Positions 52,501 through 61,198 of a stretch of 64,000 bases of DNA are shown here, piece after piece. A program made the position numbers and the translations under genes. The stretch lies in the NCBI GenBank assembly GCA_934095845.1, contig CAKOKS010000004.1, positions 1-64,000 of the forward strand, given 5' to 3'. The first letter of the stretch is position 1. Each line of letters starts with the position of its first letter. Origin of the DNA: an uncultured Bacilli bacterium (GTDB lineage: Bacteria; Bacillota_I; Bacilli_A; RF39; UBA660). Under the pieces are notes generated by a model. That model was not told the DNA's origin. It did no database searches and saw only the letters and a list, made by a program, of their open reading frames with translations.

Positions 52501-54051
52501 ATGAAAAGAAAATCGATTATAGCAGTTACTATACTATTATTAGCAATAGGATTTGCGGCTATATCGACAACATTGATAATAAACGGAAGTGCAAAAATAG
52601 GAGAAAATACAGAAGATTTTTCTGTTATTTTCACTAAAGCAACATTAGATGGAACAGATGTATATGCAAATGTAATAAGTCAAGATAAAAAAACAATAAC
52701 GTTTGAAACAAATGATTTAAAAACATTAAATCAAACATCGGTACTGAATTATGAAGTAACAAATAATTCAGCAAACTATGATGCAGAAGTGCAAGTAAAT
52801 TGTAAAACAAAAGAAAATACAACAGCAAAATATACAAGTATAAAAAATGAACTTGAAAATAATGCAACAGTTATAAAAGCAAAAGAGAAACTAAATGGAA
52901 CATTAACCGTAACATTAAACAAGGTAGCTACAGAAGAAGTAAGAGAAGAGTATGTATGTACACTTACACTTAATGCAGTAGAAAGAGATACTATTGGTGT
53001 AGAGCCAACTTTATACGACTTAATAAAATCTAAAGCGGATACAACAACAGTGATAGATTATAAAGTACGTTCAGGAGTAAGTGGAACAAACGGGATATAT
53101 ACAACAACTGCAACTGATGGAAATGTACCAGTATATTACTATAGAGGAGATGCCGATAAAGTAAATAATAATATAATATTTAATAATATGTGTTGGAAGA
53201 TAATAAGAACAACTGAAAACAATGGAGTAAAAATAATATATAACGGAACACCTGCAGATGGAAAGTGTGAAACTCAAACTGGTGATAACACTCAAATTGG
53301 GAAAAGTCAATTTAATGGAGAAGGTGGATATGATAATGCATATGTAGGATATATGTATGGAACAGCAGGAAGTAGTAACTATGCATCAACACATGCAAAT
53401 ACAAATGAATCAACAATAAAAAAATATATAGACAATTGGTATAGTCAAAATTTTGACGGAACGACAACGTCAAAATTAGAAGACACAGTTTTTTGCAATG
53501 ATAGAAGTACAAAAGCCTATGATGCAAATACGATTGTATCTACTGGCTTTTCATACTATGGAGCATTAGGATATGGAAAAAATGCAACGTTTTATGGAGC
53601 AGCACATAGAGCATCATACAACTCAACTAATCCAAATCCAAGTTTAGCTTGCCTAAATGAAAATGATAAATTTACGGTAGAAAGTAAAAATGGAAATGGA
53701 AAACTTACTTATCCAGTTGGATTAATAACATTAGATGAAGCTGTGCTTGCAGGGTTTAATACATATTATTCCAATGAAAATGATTATAAAGATTACACAA
53801 ATTACTTATATACAAATAGTGTTTATTGGACATTCTCCCCTCTGTCGATGGATACTGATAGTAAAGGAAATGCTGGTATTTATGGTGGTGCTAAAGTTGG
53901 TTTTGTCAATATTGGTAGTTATTATAGTGGTAGTTATGTGGACTATGGCATTGTGCATTATTCCTATGGTGTCCGTCCTGTAGTTTCACTAGCAAGTAGA
54001 ACAATTGTAACTGGTGAAGGAACTTCTGCAAATCCATATGTAGTAGAATAA
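52501..54051 (+). CDS. TasA-like secreted protein with RPVVSL-type C-terminal domain
   Basis: 516 residues. Residues 1-165 nearly match the 553 product. The remainder starts 'YDLIKSKADTTTVIDYKVRS' and contains 'IFNNMCWKIIRTTENNGVKI', a long Gly/Asn/Tyr-rich central part and the end 'YGVRPVVSLAS'. This is the layout of Firmicutes surface proteins related to DUF6273/C-lectin domains. From 53830 the codons change style (CCC, CTG, TCG, GTC, CGT, GGC). The segment YYSGSYVDYGIVHYSYG is coded nearly wholly by NNY codons, which would derive from Asn AAY codons by adenine mutagenesis. Confidence 0.75.
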   Translation: MKRKSIIAVTILLLAIGFAAISTTLIINGSAKIGENTEDFSVIFTKATLDGTDVYANVISQDKKTITFETNDLKTLNQTSVLNYEVTNNSANYDAEVQVNCKTKENTTAKYTSIKNELENNATVIKAKEKLNGTLTVTLNKVATEEVREEYVCTLTLNAVERDTIGVEPTLYDLIKSKADTTTVIDYKVRSGVSGTNGIYTTTATDGNVPVYYYRGDADKVNNNIIFNNMCWKIIRTTENNGVKIIYNGTPADGKCETQTGDNTQIGKSQFNGEGGYDNAYVGYMYGTAGSSNYASTHANTNESTIKKYIDNWYSQNFDGTTTSKLEDTVFCNDRSTKAYDANTIVSTGFSYYGALGYGKNATFYGAAHRASYNSTNPNPSLACLNENDKFTVESKNGNGKLTYPVGLITLDEAVLAGFNTYYSNENDYKDYTNYLYTNSVYWTFSPLSMDTDSKGNAGIYGGAKVGFVNIGSYYSGSYVDYGIVHYSYGVRPVVSLASRTIVTGEGTSANPYVVE

Positions 54052-54054
54052 ATT

Positions 54055-54080
54055 GAATAGTTTTATACTATTCTTTTTTT
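54055..54080 (+). terminator. Terminator after the 52501 gene
   Basis: GAATAGT (54055-54061) pairs with ACTATTC (54067-54073), followed by T to 54080. The same arms recur at 55502-55519. Confidence 0.75.
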
Positions 54081-54082
54081 GT

Positions 54083-54134
54083 TTCATTCCGAAAAAGTTC
54101 GCAAATGCGAAAAAATTCGGAATGAATTAATTTA
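54083..54134 (+). repeat. 52-base palindromic repeat, left copy
   Basis: Outer arms TTCATTCCGAA (54083-54093) and TTCGGAATGAA (54116-54126), with inner arms TTCGC/GCGAA. It recurs as a direct repeat at 55449-55500 with two mismatches. The pair brackets the AAA ATPase gene. Confidence 0.85.
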
Positions 54135-54192
54135 CAAGAAAATATTATTATAGTATAATTAAGATGTAATTATAAATGAGGAGGAAGAGCCT

Positions 54193-55446
54193 ATGAAAGA
54201 AATAAAAAGAGATTTTTATCTAAATAAGTTAATAAAAAAGGATGGAAATGGTCAAATAAAAGTTATAACTGGAATTAGGAGATGTGGAAAATCTTATCTT
54301 TTAAAAAATATATTTTATAAACATTTATTAAAGGAAAATGATAAAAATCATGTAATATATATTCCTTTGGATATAAAAGAAAATGAATATTTACAGGATG
54401 GAAATAAATTTATAGAATATATAAAATCTTTAATAAAGGATAATAAAAAATATTATTTATTAATTGATGAAATCCAACAAATGAAGGATTTTGTTCCGGT
54501 TTTAAATACTTTTTTATATGAAGATAATGTAGAAGTATATGTTACAGGTTCAAATGCTAAACTTTTATCTAAAGATGTTGTTACTGAATTTAGAGGTAGA
54601 GGTGATGAAATTCATGTTTATCCATTGAGTTTCAGTGAATATATGAGTGCATTTGAAGGAGATCAATATGAAGGCTATGAACAATATAGTATTTATGGTG
54701 GTCTTCCTTATACTTTAATGTTTGATAATGATTCTGAAAGATCTGATTATCTAAAAAAACTTTTTGAAGAAACATATTTAAATGATATCATTGAGAGAAA
54801 TAAAATAACAAATGTTGAAGAATTAAATGAACTTTTAAATATATTATCTTCACAAATTGGATCATTAACTAATCCATTTAATTTACAAAATGCGTTTAAA
54901 AGTGAAAAAAATATTACATTAAGTGATAAGACTATAAGTAAATATCTGGAATATTTTGAAGATGCTTTTTTAATAACTAAAGCACAACGATATGATGTAA
55001 AAGGTAAAAAATATATAAATACTCCATATAAATATTATTTTGAAGATATTGGTCTTAGAAATGCAAGATTAAATTTTAGACAAGTTGATAAAGAACATAT
55101 AATGGAAAACATTATATATAATGAATTACTTCGTAGAGGATATAATGTTGATGTTGGAGTAGTTGAGGTAAATATAACTGATGAAAATGGTGTTAGAACA
55201 AAACCTCAATATGAAGTTGATTTCATATGTAACCAAGGAAGTAAAAGAATTTATATTCAATCAGCATTTGAAATGAATAATCAATTAAAACAAAATCAAG
55301 AAAAGAAATCTTTAGTAAATATAGATGATTCTTTTAAAAAAATAATAATTGTAGGTGATGTTAGTAAACCAAGAATGGATGAAGATGGAATCATTACCAT
55401 GGGTATTTATTATTTCTTATTGAATGAAGATAGTTTAAATCAATAA
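54193..55446 (+). CDS. AAA ATPase with DUF4143 domain
   Basis: 417 residues. Walker A GIRRCGKSYLL (about 28-38), Walker B YYLLIDEIQQM, a sensor segment VYVTGSNAKLLSKDV and 'EFRGRGDEIHVYPLSFSEYM' place it in the AAA_14 family. The C-terminal DUF4143 part (about 210-360, ISKYLEYFEDAFLITKAQRY) resembles a PD-(D/E)XK nuclease-like fold. Such genes are common and variable in host-associated bacteria, with unproven roles in DNA or stress processes. It sits alone between two copies of a palindromic repeat. GAGGAGGAAG gives a strong ribosome-binding site. Confidence 0.8.
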   Translation: MKEIKRDFYLNKLIKKDGNGQIKVITGIRRCGKSYLLKNIFYKHLLKENDKNHVIYIPLDIKENEYLQDGNKFIEYIKSLIKDNKKYYLLIDEIQQMKDFVPVLNTFLYEDNVEVYVTGSNAKLLSKDVVTEFRGRGDEIHVYPLSFSEYMSAFEGDQYEGYEQYSIYGGLPYTLMFDNDSERSDYLKKLFEETYLNDIIERNKITNVEELNELLNILSSQIGSLTNPFNLQNAFKSEKNITLSDKTISKYLEYFEDAFLITKAQRYDVKGKKYINTPYKYYFEDIGLRNARLNFRQVDKEHIMENIIYNELLRRGYNVDVGVVEVNITDENGVRTKPQYEVDFICNQGSKRIYIQSAFEMNNQLKQNQEKKSLVNIDDSFKKIIIVGDVSKPRMDEDGIITMGIYYFLLNEDSLNQ

Positions 55447-55448
55447 GG

Positions 55449-55500
55449 TTCATTCCGAAAAAGTTCGCAAATGCAAAAAAATTCGGAATGAGTTAATTTA
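55449..55500 (+). repeat. 52-base palindromic repeat, right copy
   Basis: Same as 54083-54134 with two changes, one breaking the inner stem (GCAAA for GCGAA). Starts three bases after the ATPase stop codon. Confidence 0.85.
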
Positions 55501-55501
55501 G

Positions 55502-55530
55502 GAATAGTTTTTACTATTCTTATTTTTATG
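55502..55530 (+). terminator. Terminator after the right repeat
   Basis: GAATAGT (55502-55508) and ACTATTC (55513-55519) form the stem, followed by TTATTTTTATG. Confidence 0.65.
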
Positions 55531-55563
55531 TTATTATATTGAAAAAACGAAAGGATAAATATT

Positions 55564-56559
55564 ATGAAGAAAATTATACTTGCTATTTTAATTTTATTTT
55601 TAATAATAATATTTTTGTTTTCAAAAAGTAATATTTATCATAAATATATAAAGAGTAATAATGATTATAAATTAGAAAGTAGAGTGCCTAAACTGAATGA
55701 TTTTATAAATAAAAAAAGTATTCATAAAGAAGTATCTTCTATTTTATATAAATATCCTAGTTTAAAAAAACATATTAAAGCAACTGGTATTAAAATACCA
55801 AATGAATATGGTTTTATTTCTCAAGGAATGGAAAAAATTAATGAATATACGTTTATTACCGGGTATTTTGAAAATGGTAATAATTCTATTTGTTATATTA
55901 TTGATGATAATGGTGAAATCGTTAATGAAGTTGATTTAAATACAACTAGTCATGTTGGAAGTATAAGTTATGACAAAATTAATAATTTAATATTTATTCC
56001 TGGTTTATCTGATTCAGTATTAGTTTATAATTATATTGATTTTTTTACTAAGGATAAAATTAATTATAAATATAAAATAGATGATTTAGCAAATGAATTT
56101 ACTTATTATAAAGATAAAAATGAATTACATATTGCATTTTTAAAAGTATATAATAATTATTTATATATTGGATCTTTTAATAAAAATAAGCCTTGTTTAA
56201 TTAAGAAATTTAAAATAAATAGATTAAATAATAACCTAAGTTTTAAATATATAAATAGTTTTACTGTTAATGAAAAAGTACAAGGAATAGATTTTTATAC
56301 TAAAGAGAATAAAAAATATATGATATTAAGTAGTTCATATGGGAGAATGTTTTCTTCTAAACTATATGGATATTTATATGATGAAAATAAATTAGAATAT
56401 AAAGAAACAGAATTTATTTATACGTATCCACCTATGATGGAACAAATAAGTGTAAATAATGATAGTTTATATATTTTATTTGAATCTAATGCTTTTAAAT
56501 ATAGTAATGCTTTAGACAAGATAGGATATGTTGTAGAAGTGGATATAAATAAGTTATAA
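55564..56559 (+). CDS. Exported protein, probable beta-propeller
   Basis: 331 residues with an N-terminal signal/anchor helix (residues 3-20) and a mature part made of repeated strand pairs, e.g. 'YTFITGYFENGNNSICYIID', 'GSISYDKINNLIFIPGLSDS', 'IDFYTKENKKYMILSSSYGR', spaced as in beta-propellers. No catalytic motif. It precedes truB by 19 bases and probably travels with the accessory genes. Family not recognised. Confidence 0.6.
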   Translation: MKKIILAILILFLIIIFLFSKSNIYHKYIKSNNDYKLESRVPKLNDFINKKSIHKEVSSILYKYPSLKKHIKATGIKIPNEYGFISQGMEKINEYTFITGYFENGNNSICYIIDDNGEIVNEVDLNTTSHVGSISYDKINNLIFIPGLSDSVLVYNYIDFFTKDKINYKYKIDDLANEFTYYKDKNELHIAFLKVYNNYLYIGSFNKNKPCLIKKFKINRLNNNLSFKYINSFTVNEKVQGIDFYTKENKKYMILSSSYGRMFSSKLYGYLYDENKLEYKETEFIYTYPPMMEQISVNNDSLYILFESNAFKYSNALDKIGYVVEVDINKL

Positions 56560-56578
56560 TTAAGTTGGATGTGTTATT

Positions 56579-57409
56579 ATGAATGGAATATTAATAGTTA
56601 ATAAAAGTGATGGATTTACTAGTCGAGATGTAATAAATAAATTAAGTAAAGTATTTAATACTAAAAAAATAGGCCATACAGGTACACTTGATCCAATTGC
56701 TAAAGGAGTTTTAGTAGTTGTACTTGGTAAATATACTAAATTATGTGAAGATTTAACTCAAACATATAAAGAGTATATTGCTACATTTAAACTTGGTATT
56801 CTAACTGATACTTTAGATATTACAGGTAATGTAATAGATGAAAAATCTGTAAATGTAAGTGAAGAAGAAATAAGAAATGTAATAAGTAGTTATAAATGTA
56901 TTTATAATCAAGAAGTACCTATTTATTCATCAGTAAAAATTAATGGAAGAAAATTATATGAATATGCAAGAAATGGTGAAGAAGTTACTTTACCTAAAAG
57001 AGAAGTTGATATAAAGAGTATTGAAGTTTTAGAAATTAATAAAGACATTATAAAAATAAAATGTTTAGTTTCTAAAGGAACATATATTAGAAGTTTAATT
57101 AGAGACATTGGAGAGTCTTTAAATACACATGCAACTATGACTGATTTAATACGTACTAAACAAGGAATATTTGATATTAAAGATTCTTATACAATTGAAG
57201 ATATTGAGAATGGTAATTATAAATTAATTAATATTGAAGATGTATTAGATTTATGTGTTATAAATAATGAATATATAAAAGAAGTAACTAATGGAGTAAA
57301 ATTAGAATTAGATATAAAAAATAAATATATTTTATTTAAAAGTAATAATGAAGAAGTTGCTTTATATAAAAAAGATGGTGAGTATTTTAGAATGTATGTT
57401 CATTTTTAA
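56579..57409 (+). CDS. truB: tRNA pseudouridine(55) synthase TruB
   Basis: 276 residues. The catalytic motif GHTGTLDPIAKGVL (residues 32-45) has Asp38, the nucleophile. 'SSVKINGRKLYEYARNGEEV' and 'VSKGTYIRSLIRDIG' are typical. Slightly short of the usual 290-310 at the C-terminus (reduced PUA). It makes psi-55 in the T-loop of all tRNAs. It is separated from its usual operon partner rbfA. Confidence 0.94.
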   Translation: MNGILIVNKSDGFTSRDVINKLSKVFNTKKIGHTGTLDPIAKGVLVVVLGKYTKLCEDLTQTYKEYIATFKLGILTDTLDITGNVIDEKSVNVSEEEIRNVISSYKCIYNQEVPIYSSVKINGRKLYEYARNGEEVTLPKREVDIKSIEVLEINKDIIKIKCLVSKGTYIRSLIRDIGESLNTHATMTDLIRTKQGIFDIKDSYTIEDIENGNYKLINIEDVLDLCVINNEYIKEVTNGVKLELDIKNKYILFKSNNEEVALYKKDGEYFRMYVHF

Positions 57410-57478
57410 ATAAATTAAGAACCTATTTATCACTCAATCATAAAATATAGTGAGTATATATGAAAGGGTGAAAATTTT

Positions 57479-57940
57479 ATGAATAATACTGAAACTTGCT
57501 GTGGAAATAATAATAGTATTGCTGATATCTTAAAAGTAATCCTTATCTTACAACAAAATGCATGTCCTGAGTCTTGCTTAGATTCATGTGATAGACCTAT
57601 GTTAGGTGGAGGACCAAATTGTTTGATATGTAATACTAGACCAGTAATGTTATATACTTGCTGTGGAAATGGTACTCCTTGGAGTATGCCAGTAAGCAAA
57701 GATTTAACAACTGTATGTGGAAATCCTCAAGTAAATAATTGTAGTTATGAATGTTCTAATGTATTTAGAGTAGAAAAACTAGATGGAAACACTGCAACAT
57801 TTAGAGTGTTAATACAAAATCCAGAGGAAACTTGCTGTAATTCTCAACCTTATATCGCGACAAATAGTTTCTTCACAATGGATTTATCTTGCTGCTGCGT
57901 TATTCGTTGTTTAAATGATACTTATGTAGACTGCGTATAA
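57479..57940 (+). CDS. CotY/CotZ/ExsY-like spore coat protein
   Basis: 153 residues, Cys-rich (about 20 Cys). The match to the CotY/CotZ family is clear in order: 'SIADILKVILILQQ' with a following Cys cluster, 'NTRPVMLYTCCGNGTPW', 'SNVFRVEKLDGNTATFRVL' and 'FFTMDLSCCCVIRCLNDTYV'. In Bacillus these proteins form a disulphide-linked outer coat/crust or exosporium layer. The preceding AAAGGGTG is the ribosome-binding site. With cotE in the same window, the organism probably builds a spore coat. Confidence 0.85.
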   Translation: MNNTETCCGNNNSIADILKVILILQQNACPESCLDSCDRPMLGGGPNCLICNTRPVMLYTCCGNGTPWSMPVSKDLTTVCGNPQVNNCSYECSNVFRVEKLDGNTATFRVLIQNPEETCCNSQPYIATNSFFTMDLSCCCVIRCLNDTYVDCV

Positions 57941-57957
57941 CGCAGTTTTATTTTGTT
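57930..57957 (+). terminator. Terminator of the coat gene
   Basis: ACTGCG (57930-57935) pairs with CGCAGT (57941-57946), followed by TTTATTTTG. It overlaps the stop codon. Confidence 0.75.
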
Positions 57958-58041
57958 TAAGGCTAGATTTAGTTCTAGTCCTTTTAGTTGCAATAAAAAA
58001 TCGTTAGTGTTATAATAATACGCACTTTTAAGGGGTGCACT

Positions 58042-58881
58042 ATGGCAAAGAAAAAAAGAAAAAATAGGGTTAATAGTAAAGAAAATATTAAAAGAGCTAA
58101 AGTAATAAAATCTTATAAAGCAAATTTGAGTTTATTAGAATGTAGAATAAATGAACAAGAAAAAGTAGCCAAAAAGGCAAAAAATATCAAGAATTTGCGT
58201 ATTACTAAATATGCTTTAAAAAAATCATTATCATATATTCTTATATCTGGTTTAATAATTGCAGGATCAAAGAGAATTGGTTTAGGTTATCCATTTTATC
58301 GTGATCAAAAAGCAAAAGAAGCGAATTATAGTTTAGAAAGAGATATTGATGGTTTAATTTTAGCAGATAAAATTTATGAATATTATACAATTTTTTCTAA
58401 ACCAACTTCTAAAATAATAGTTTATTCTCCATGGAAAGAATTATCTAATGGTAAATGTGAAAGAGAAAAAACAACTTATAAATTAGAAGCAAATAAAGAA
58501 ATATATGACGCTTTCTTTAAAGAAGATTATGCATTTATATTTGATAACTTAAAAGAAGTAGATAAAGAAACAGAAGTTTCTCATGATGAAAATACTGAGT
58601 ATAAATTTCTTATTGAAGCTAGTATAAATTTTAATGATAAAGAAGATCGTATTTATTGTTTAGAAAGTCTTCAAGATAATGTTTGCTGTAGTATAACAAT
58701 TTTGATGTTGCTTGTATATATAAATGCTTTTAAAGCTTATATGGATTTAAAAACATATGAAGAAACTATAAATGAATATAAGGAAGAATATGAAAAAGAA
58801 ATTGAAAAATTAGAAGAATTAAAAAATAAACATACTGAAGCTAAAAAGCATTTGGAATTTATTAAGATGAATGGGTGTTAA
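58042..58881 (+). CDS. Two-helix membrane protein of the amidoligase operon (first)
   Basis: 279 residues. A very basic start (MAKKKRKNRVNSKENIKRAK), a membrane helix near 70-87, an extracytoplasmic domain (about 90-215), a second helix near 216-236 and a cytosolic coiled coil (NEYKEEYEKEIEKLEELKNK). The outer domain holds 'PWKELSNGKCEREKTTYKLE', which matches 'GWKEIGNGFYERTITYYNIP' in the next protein, so the two are paralogues. Probable scaffold or sensor for the adjacent amidoligase. No family recognised. Confidence 0.6.
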   Translation: MAKKKRKNRVNSKENIKRAKVIKSYKANLSLLECRINEQEKVAKKAKNIKNLRITKYALKKSLSYILISGLIIAGSKRIGLGYPFYRDQKAKEANYSLERDIDGLILADKIYEYYTIFSKPTSKIIVYSPWKELSNGKCEREKTTYKLEANKEIYDAFFKEDYAFIFDNLKEVDKETEVSHDENTEYKFLIEASINFNDKEDRIYCLESLQDNVCCSITILMLLVYINAFKAYMDLKTYEETINEYKEEYEKEIEKLEELKNKHTEAKKHLEFIKMNGC

Positions 58882-58883
58882 TT

Positions 58884-59702
58884 ATGAGAAAGAATGTCGT
58901 TGATCAATATATAAGAGATACTAAAAGTTTAGAATATAAAGTAAAATATCCTGATCTTTTTAATGCCTATTATAAAATATTAGAAATATCTACTAAATTT
59001 GGTATTATCAGTGCCCCTAATATTATTTCTCTTTTTGTTGTATCTTGGATAGTTTCATCAATTATGGGTTCATTTAATCATTCACCATTTGAGTTAGATG
59101 AAAAAGAAGTGTTTGCTAATTCAAAAACAACTTATTATGGAATTGAAAAAAGTATTGATACCATATCCTTTGATAAAAGTTTTACTAATTCATTAGAATA
59201 TACTACAGGATGGAAAGAAATAGGTAATGGTTTTTATGAAAGAACTATTACATATTATAATATTCCTGCTGAAGGAGAAATAAATAATAAAGAAGAGATA
59301 TTATCTTTATCTAAAGAAGCAATGGATGAACTTTTTGAAACTAATAACATTGAGACAGTTTCAAAAAATTATTTAACTGATGAAGATAATAGATTTAATG
59401 AAGAAACAGTTGTTTTAGAAATCAATAATGGTAAAAGTGAAAAAGATGTAAAAATTGAAAAACAGTCTATTTCAGAACAAATATTTTTAGATGGTCTTGT
59501 TCATTTTCTTATTTCTTTCATTGGTGGTAATTTAATGGGAAATTTTATAAAAGAGAAAATTTTAAAAAGAAAAATGGTAATAAAAAGTAGAAAATATATA
59601 GATAAAAATGACTTAGAAGAAATGAAAAAAGTAATTGAGTTTAGAAAACAAAATATAGAATTGCTAGAAGATAATAAAAGATTAAAGAAGGTGTTGAAAT
59701 AA
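58884..59702 (+). CDS. Two-helix membrane protein of the amidoligase operon (second)
   Basis: 272 residues from the ATG at 58884, behind GGGTG. Topology as for the upstream gene: helix near 42-63 (FGIISAPNIISLFVVSWIV), an outer domain with 'GWKEIGNGFYERTITYY', a second helix near 200-222, and a short cytosolic coiled coil. It overlaps the amidoligase gene by one base, so expression is coupled. Confidence 0.6.
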   Translation: MRKNVVDQYIRDTKSLEYKVKYPDLFNAYYKILEISTKFGIISAPNIISLFVVSWIVSSIMGSFNHSPFELDEKEVFANSKTTYYGIEKSIDTISFDKSFTNSLEYTTGWKEIGNGFYERTITYYNIPAEGEINNKEEILSLSKEAMDELFETNNIETVSKNYLTDEDNRFNEETVVLEINNGKSEKDVKIEKQSISEQIFLDGLVHFLISFIGGNLMGNFIKEKILKRKMVIKSRKYIDKNDLEEMKKVIEFRKQNIELLEDNKRLKKVLK

Positions 59703-60700
59703 TGGAACTTTTTAAAAGTGATGGTAATGATTCATTTTCAACATTAAATCGTACAGATTTAAGAGAATTGCTAATTTATTTAAGTAAATATTTTATAACA
59801 TATCGTGAAACACTTGAATTACCTGATTATATTACATTTGGAACTGAAATTGAATTTGAGCAAGGTAGCAGTGATACTTTATATAAGATAAGTAAATTCA
59901 TGAATCGAAATTACAAATCGTGGGAAGTTAAAAGTGATGATTCTTTAGAAGATGGTGGAGATGAATTAGCGTCACCAATTTTAATTGATGAAAAAACTGT
60001 TTGGACTGATCTTAAAACTATATGTGACTATCTTAAGAGTGAAGGTTGTAAAGCAGATAAATATGCTGGAGCACATATTCATTATGGAGCAATGATTTTA
60101 GGAAATGATTATACTAAATGGAAAGATTTTATAAAATTGTATGTTCCTTATGAACATATATTATATAGATTTGCTTATGGAGAAATGACTTCATTTAGAA
60201 GAGAGGGATATCATTATGCATATCCAACAATTGATCTTTTAAAAGAACTTTATAAAAAAAATAAAAAACTATGTTTTAGTGAATTTATTAAGTTATTTAA
60301 ATCTTATAATAAGTATAATGGCGTGAATTTGGTAATTAGAGAAGATGGAAAAAATCCAATTGGTCAAAAAGATACAATAGAATTTAGAAATCCAAATGGA
60401 ACAATAAATTCCATTGTTTGGCAAAATAATATAAATGCTTATGGTAAGCTTTTAAAAGCAATTAGAGAAGAAACTTTAGATATAAAATTTTTAAATTATA
60501 AATTTGAACATTCAATTAAACCATATAAAGAAATTAAATTTTTATATAATGAAATAGATTTAAAAAATGTACTTGAATTTGTTGATTTAATATTTGATAA
60601 TAATTTAGATAAATTAAATTTTTTAAGACAATATCTTGGAAATTTTAAAGGAGGCTATGAAGATGAAGAACATGTTTATAAAAAATGTTTTACAAAATAG
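59702..60700 (+). CDS. Amidoligase-family enzyme (COOH-NH2 ligase)
   Basis: 332 residues. The glutamine-synthetase-like signature 'FGTEIEFEQ' is at 46-54, followed by 'WEVKSDDSLEDGGDELASPI' and 'CKADKYAGAHIHYGAMIL', then 'IEFRNPNGT' near residue 230. These are the ATP/metal-binding residues of the Amidoligase_2 family. Such enzymes form amide bonds on peptides or cell-wall-type substrates. In comparative genomics they are often paired with a GGCT/AIG2-fold enzyme, as here. The substrate is unknown. The 3' end overlaps the GGCT gene by 38 bases. Confidence 0.85.
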   Translation: MELFKSDGNDSFSTLNRTDLRELLIYLSKYFITYRETLELPDYITFGTEIEFEQGSSDTLYKISKFMNRNYKSWEVKSDDSLEDGGDELASPILIDEKTVWTDLKTICDYLKSEGCKADKYAGAHIHYGAMILGNDYTKWKDFIKLYVPYEHILYRFAYGEMTSFRREGYHYAYPTIDLLKELYKKNKKLCFSEFIKLFKSYNKYNGVNLVIREDGKNPIGQKDTIEFRNPNGTINSIVWQNNINAYGKLLKAIREETLDIKFLNYKFEHSIKPYKEIKFLYNEIDLKNVLEFVDLIFDNNLDKLNFLRQYLGNFKGGYEDEEHVYKKCFTK

Positions 60701-61175
60701 AAAATTTTATTATTTAGCATATGGAAGTAATTTGAATTTATATAATCTTTCAAATATGAGTCAAGGAGCAAGAGTTGTAGGCACTTCTAAGCTGAATGGA
60801 TATCGTTTAGTATTTAAAGGTGGTGCAGATAAATATGCTTATTTAACTATTGAAAAATGTCCAGAATCAAGTGTACCTTTAGGTATATTTTCTATACCAA
60901 TGGAAGATATGGAAGCATTAGATAAATATGAAGGTTATCCTGAATTATATGATAGGGTTACAATGCCAGTTATAATTGACGGTAAAAAAGAAGAAGCATA
61001 TATTTATATAATGAAATCAGAATTTGGTTATCATTTACCTTCAAAAAGTTATATCACTATATGTGAAGAAGGATATGAAGACTTTGGCTTTGACTATAAA
61101 TTTCTGGATCAAGCTTTAGAAACAACTAAAGATAATATATCATCAAGTTTAACAAAAAGATTAACAATAGATTAA
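60663..61175 (+). CDS. Gamma-glutamylcyclotransferase (GGCT/AIG2)-like protein
   Basis: 170 residues from the ATG at 60663, eight bases after AAAGGAGG; an ATG at 60657 is too close. 'YYLAYGSNLNLYNLSNM' (16-32) is the GGCT substrate-binding loop. 'DKYEGYPELYDRVTM' supplies the catalytic glutamate. These enzymes release 5-oxoproline or similar cyclic amides from gamma-glutamyl compounds. The partnership with an amidoligase suggests that one enzyme makes and the other breaks or edits a gamma-glutamyl-type bond (inference). Confidence 0.85.
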   Translation: MKNMFIKNVLQNRKFYYLAYGSNLNLYNLSNMSQGARVVGTSKLNGYRLVFKGGADKYAYLTIEKCPESSVPLGIFSIPMEDMEALDKYEGYPELYDRVTMPVIIDGKKEEAYIYIMKSEFGYHLPSKSYITICEEGYEDFGFDYKFLDQALETTKDNISSSLTKRLTID

Positions 61176-61197
61176 CGTGTTAAAAACACGTTTTTTT
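61174..61197 (+). terminator. Terminator after the GGCT gene, copy of 25502
   Basis: Same AACGTGTT/AACACGTT stem as after yidD, beginning at the stop codon. Confidence 0.8.
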
Positions 61198-61198
61198 G

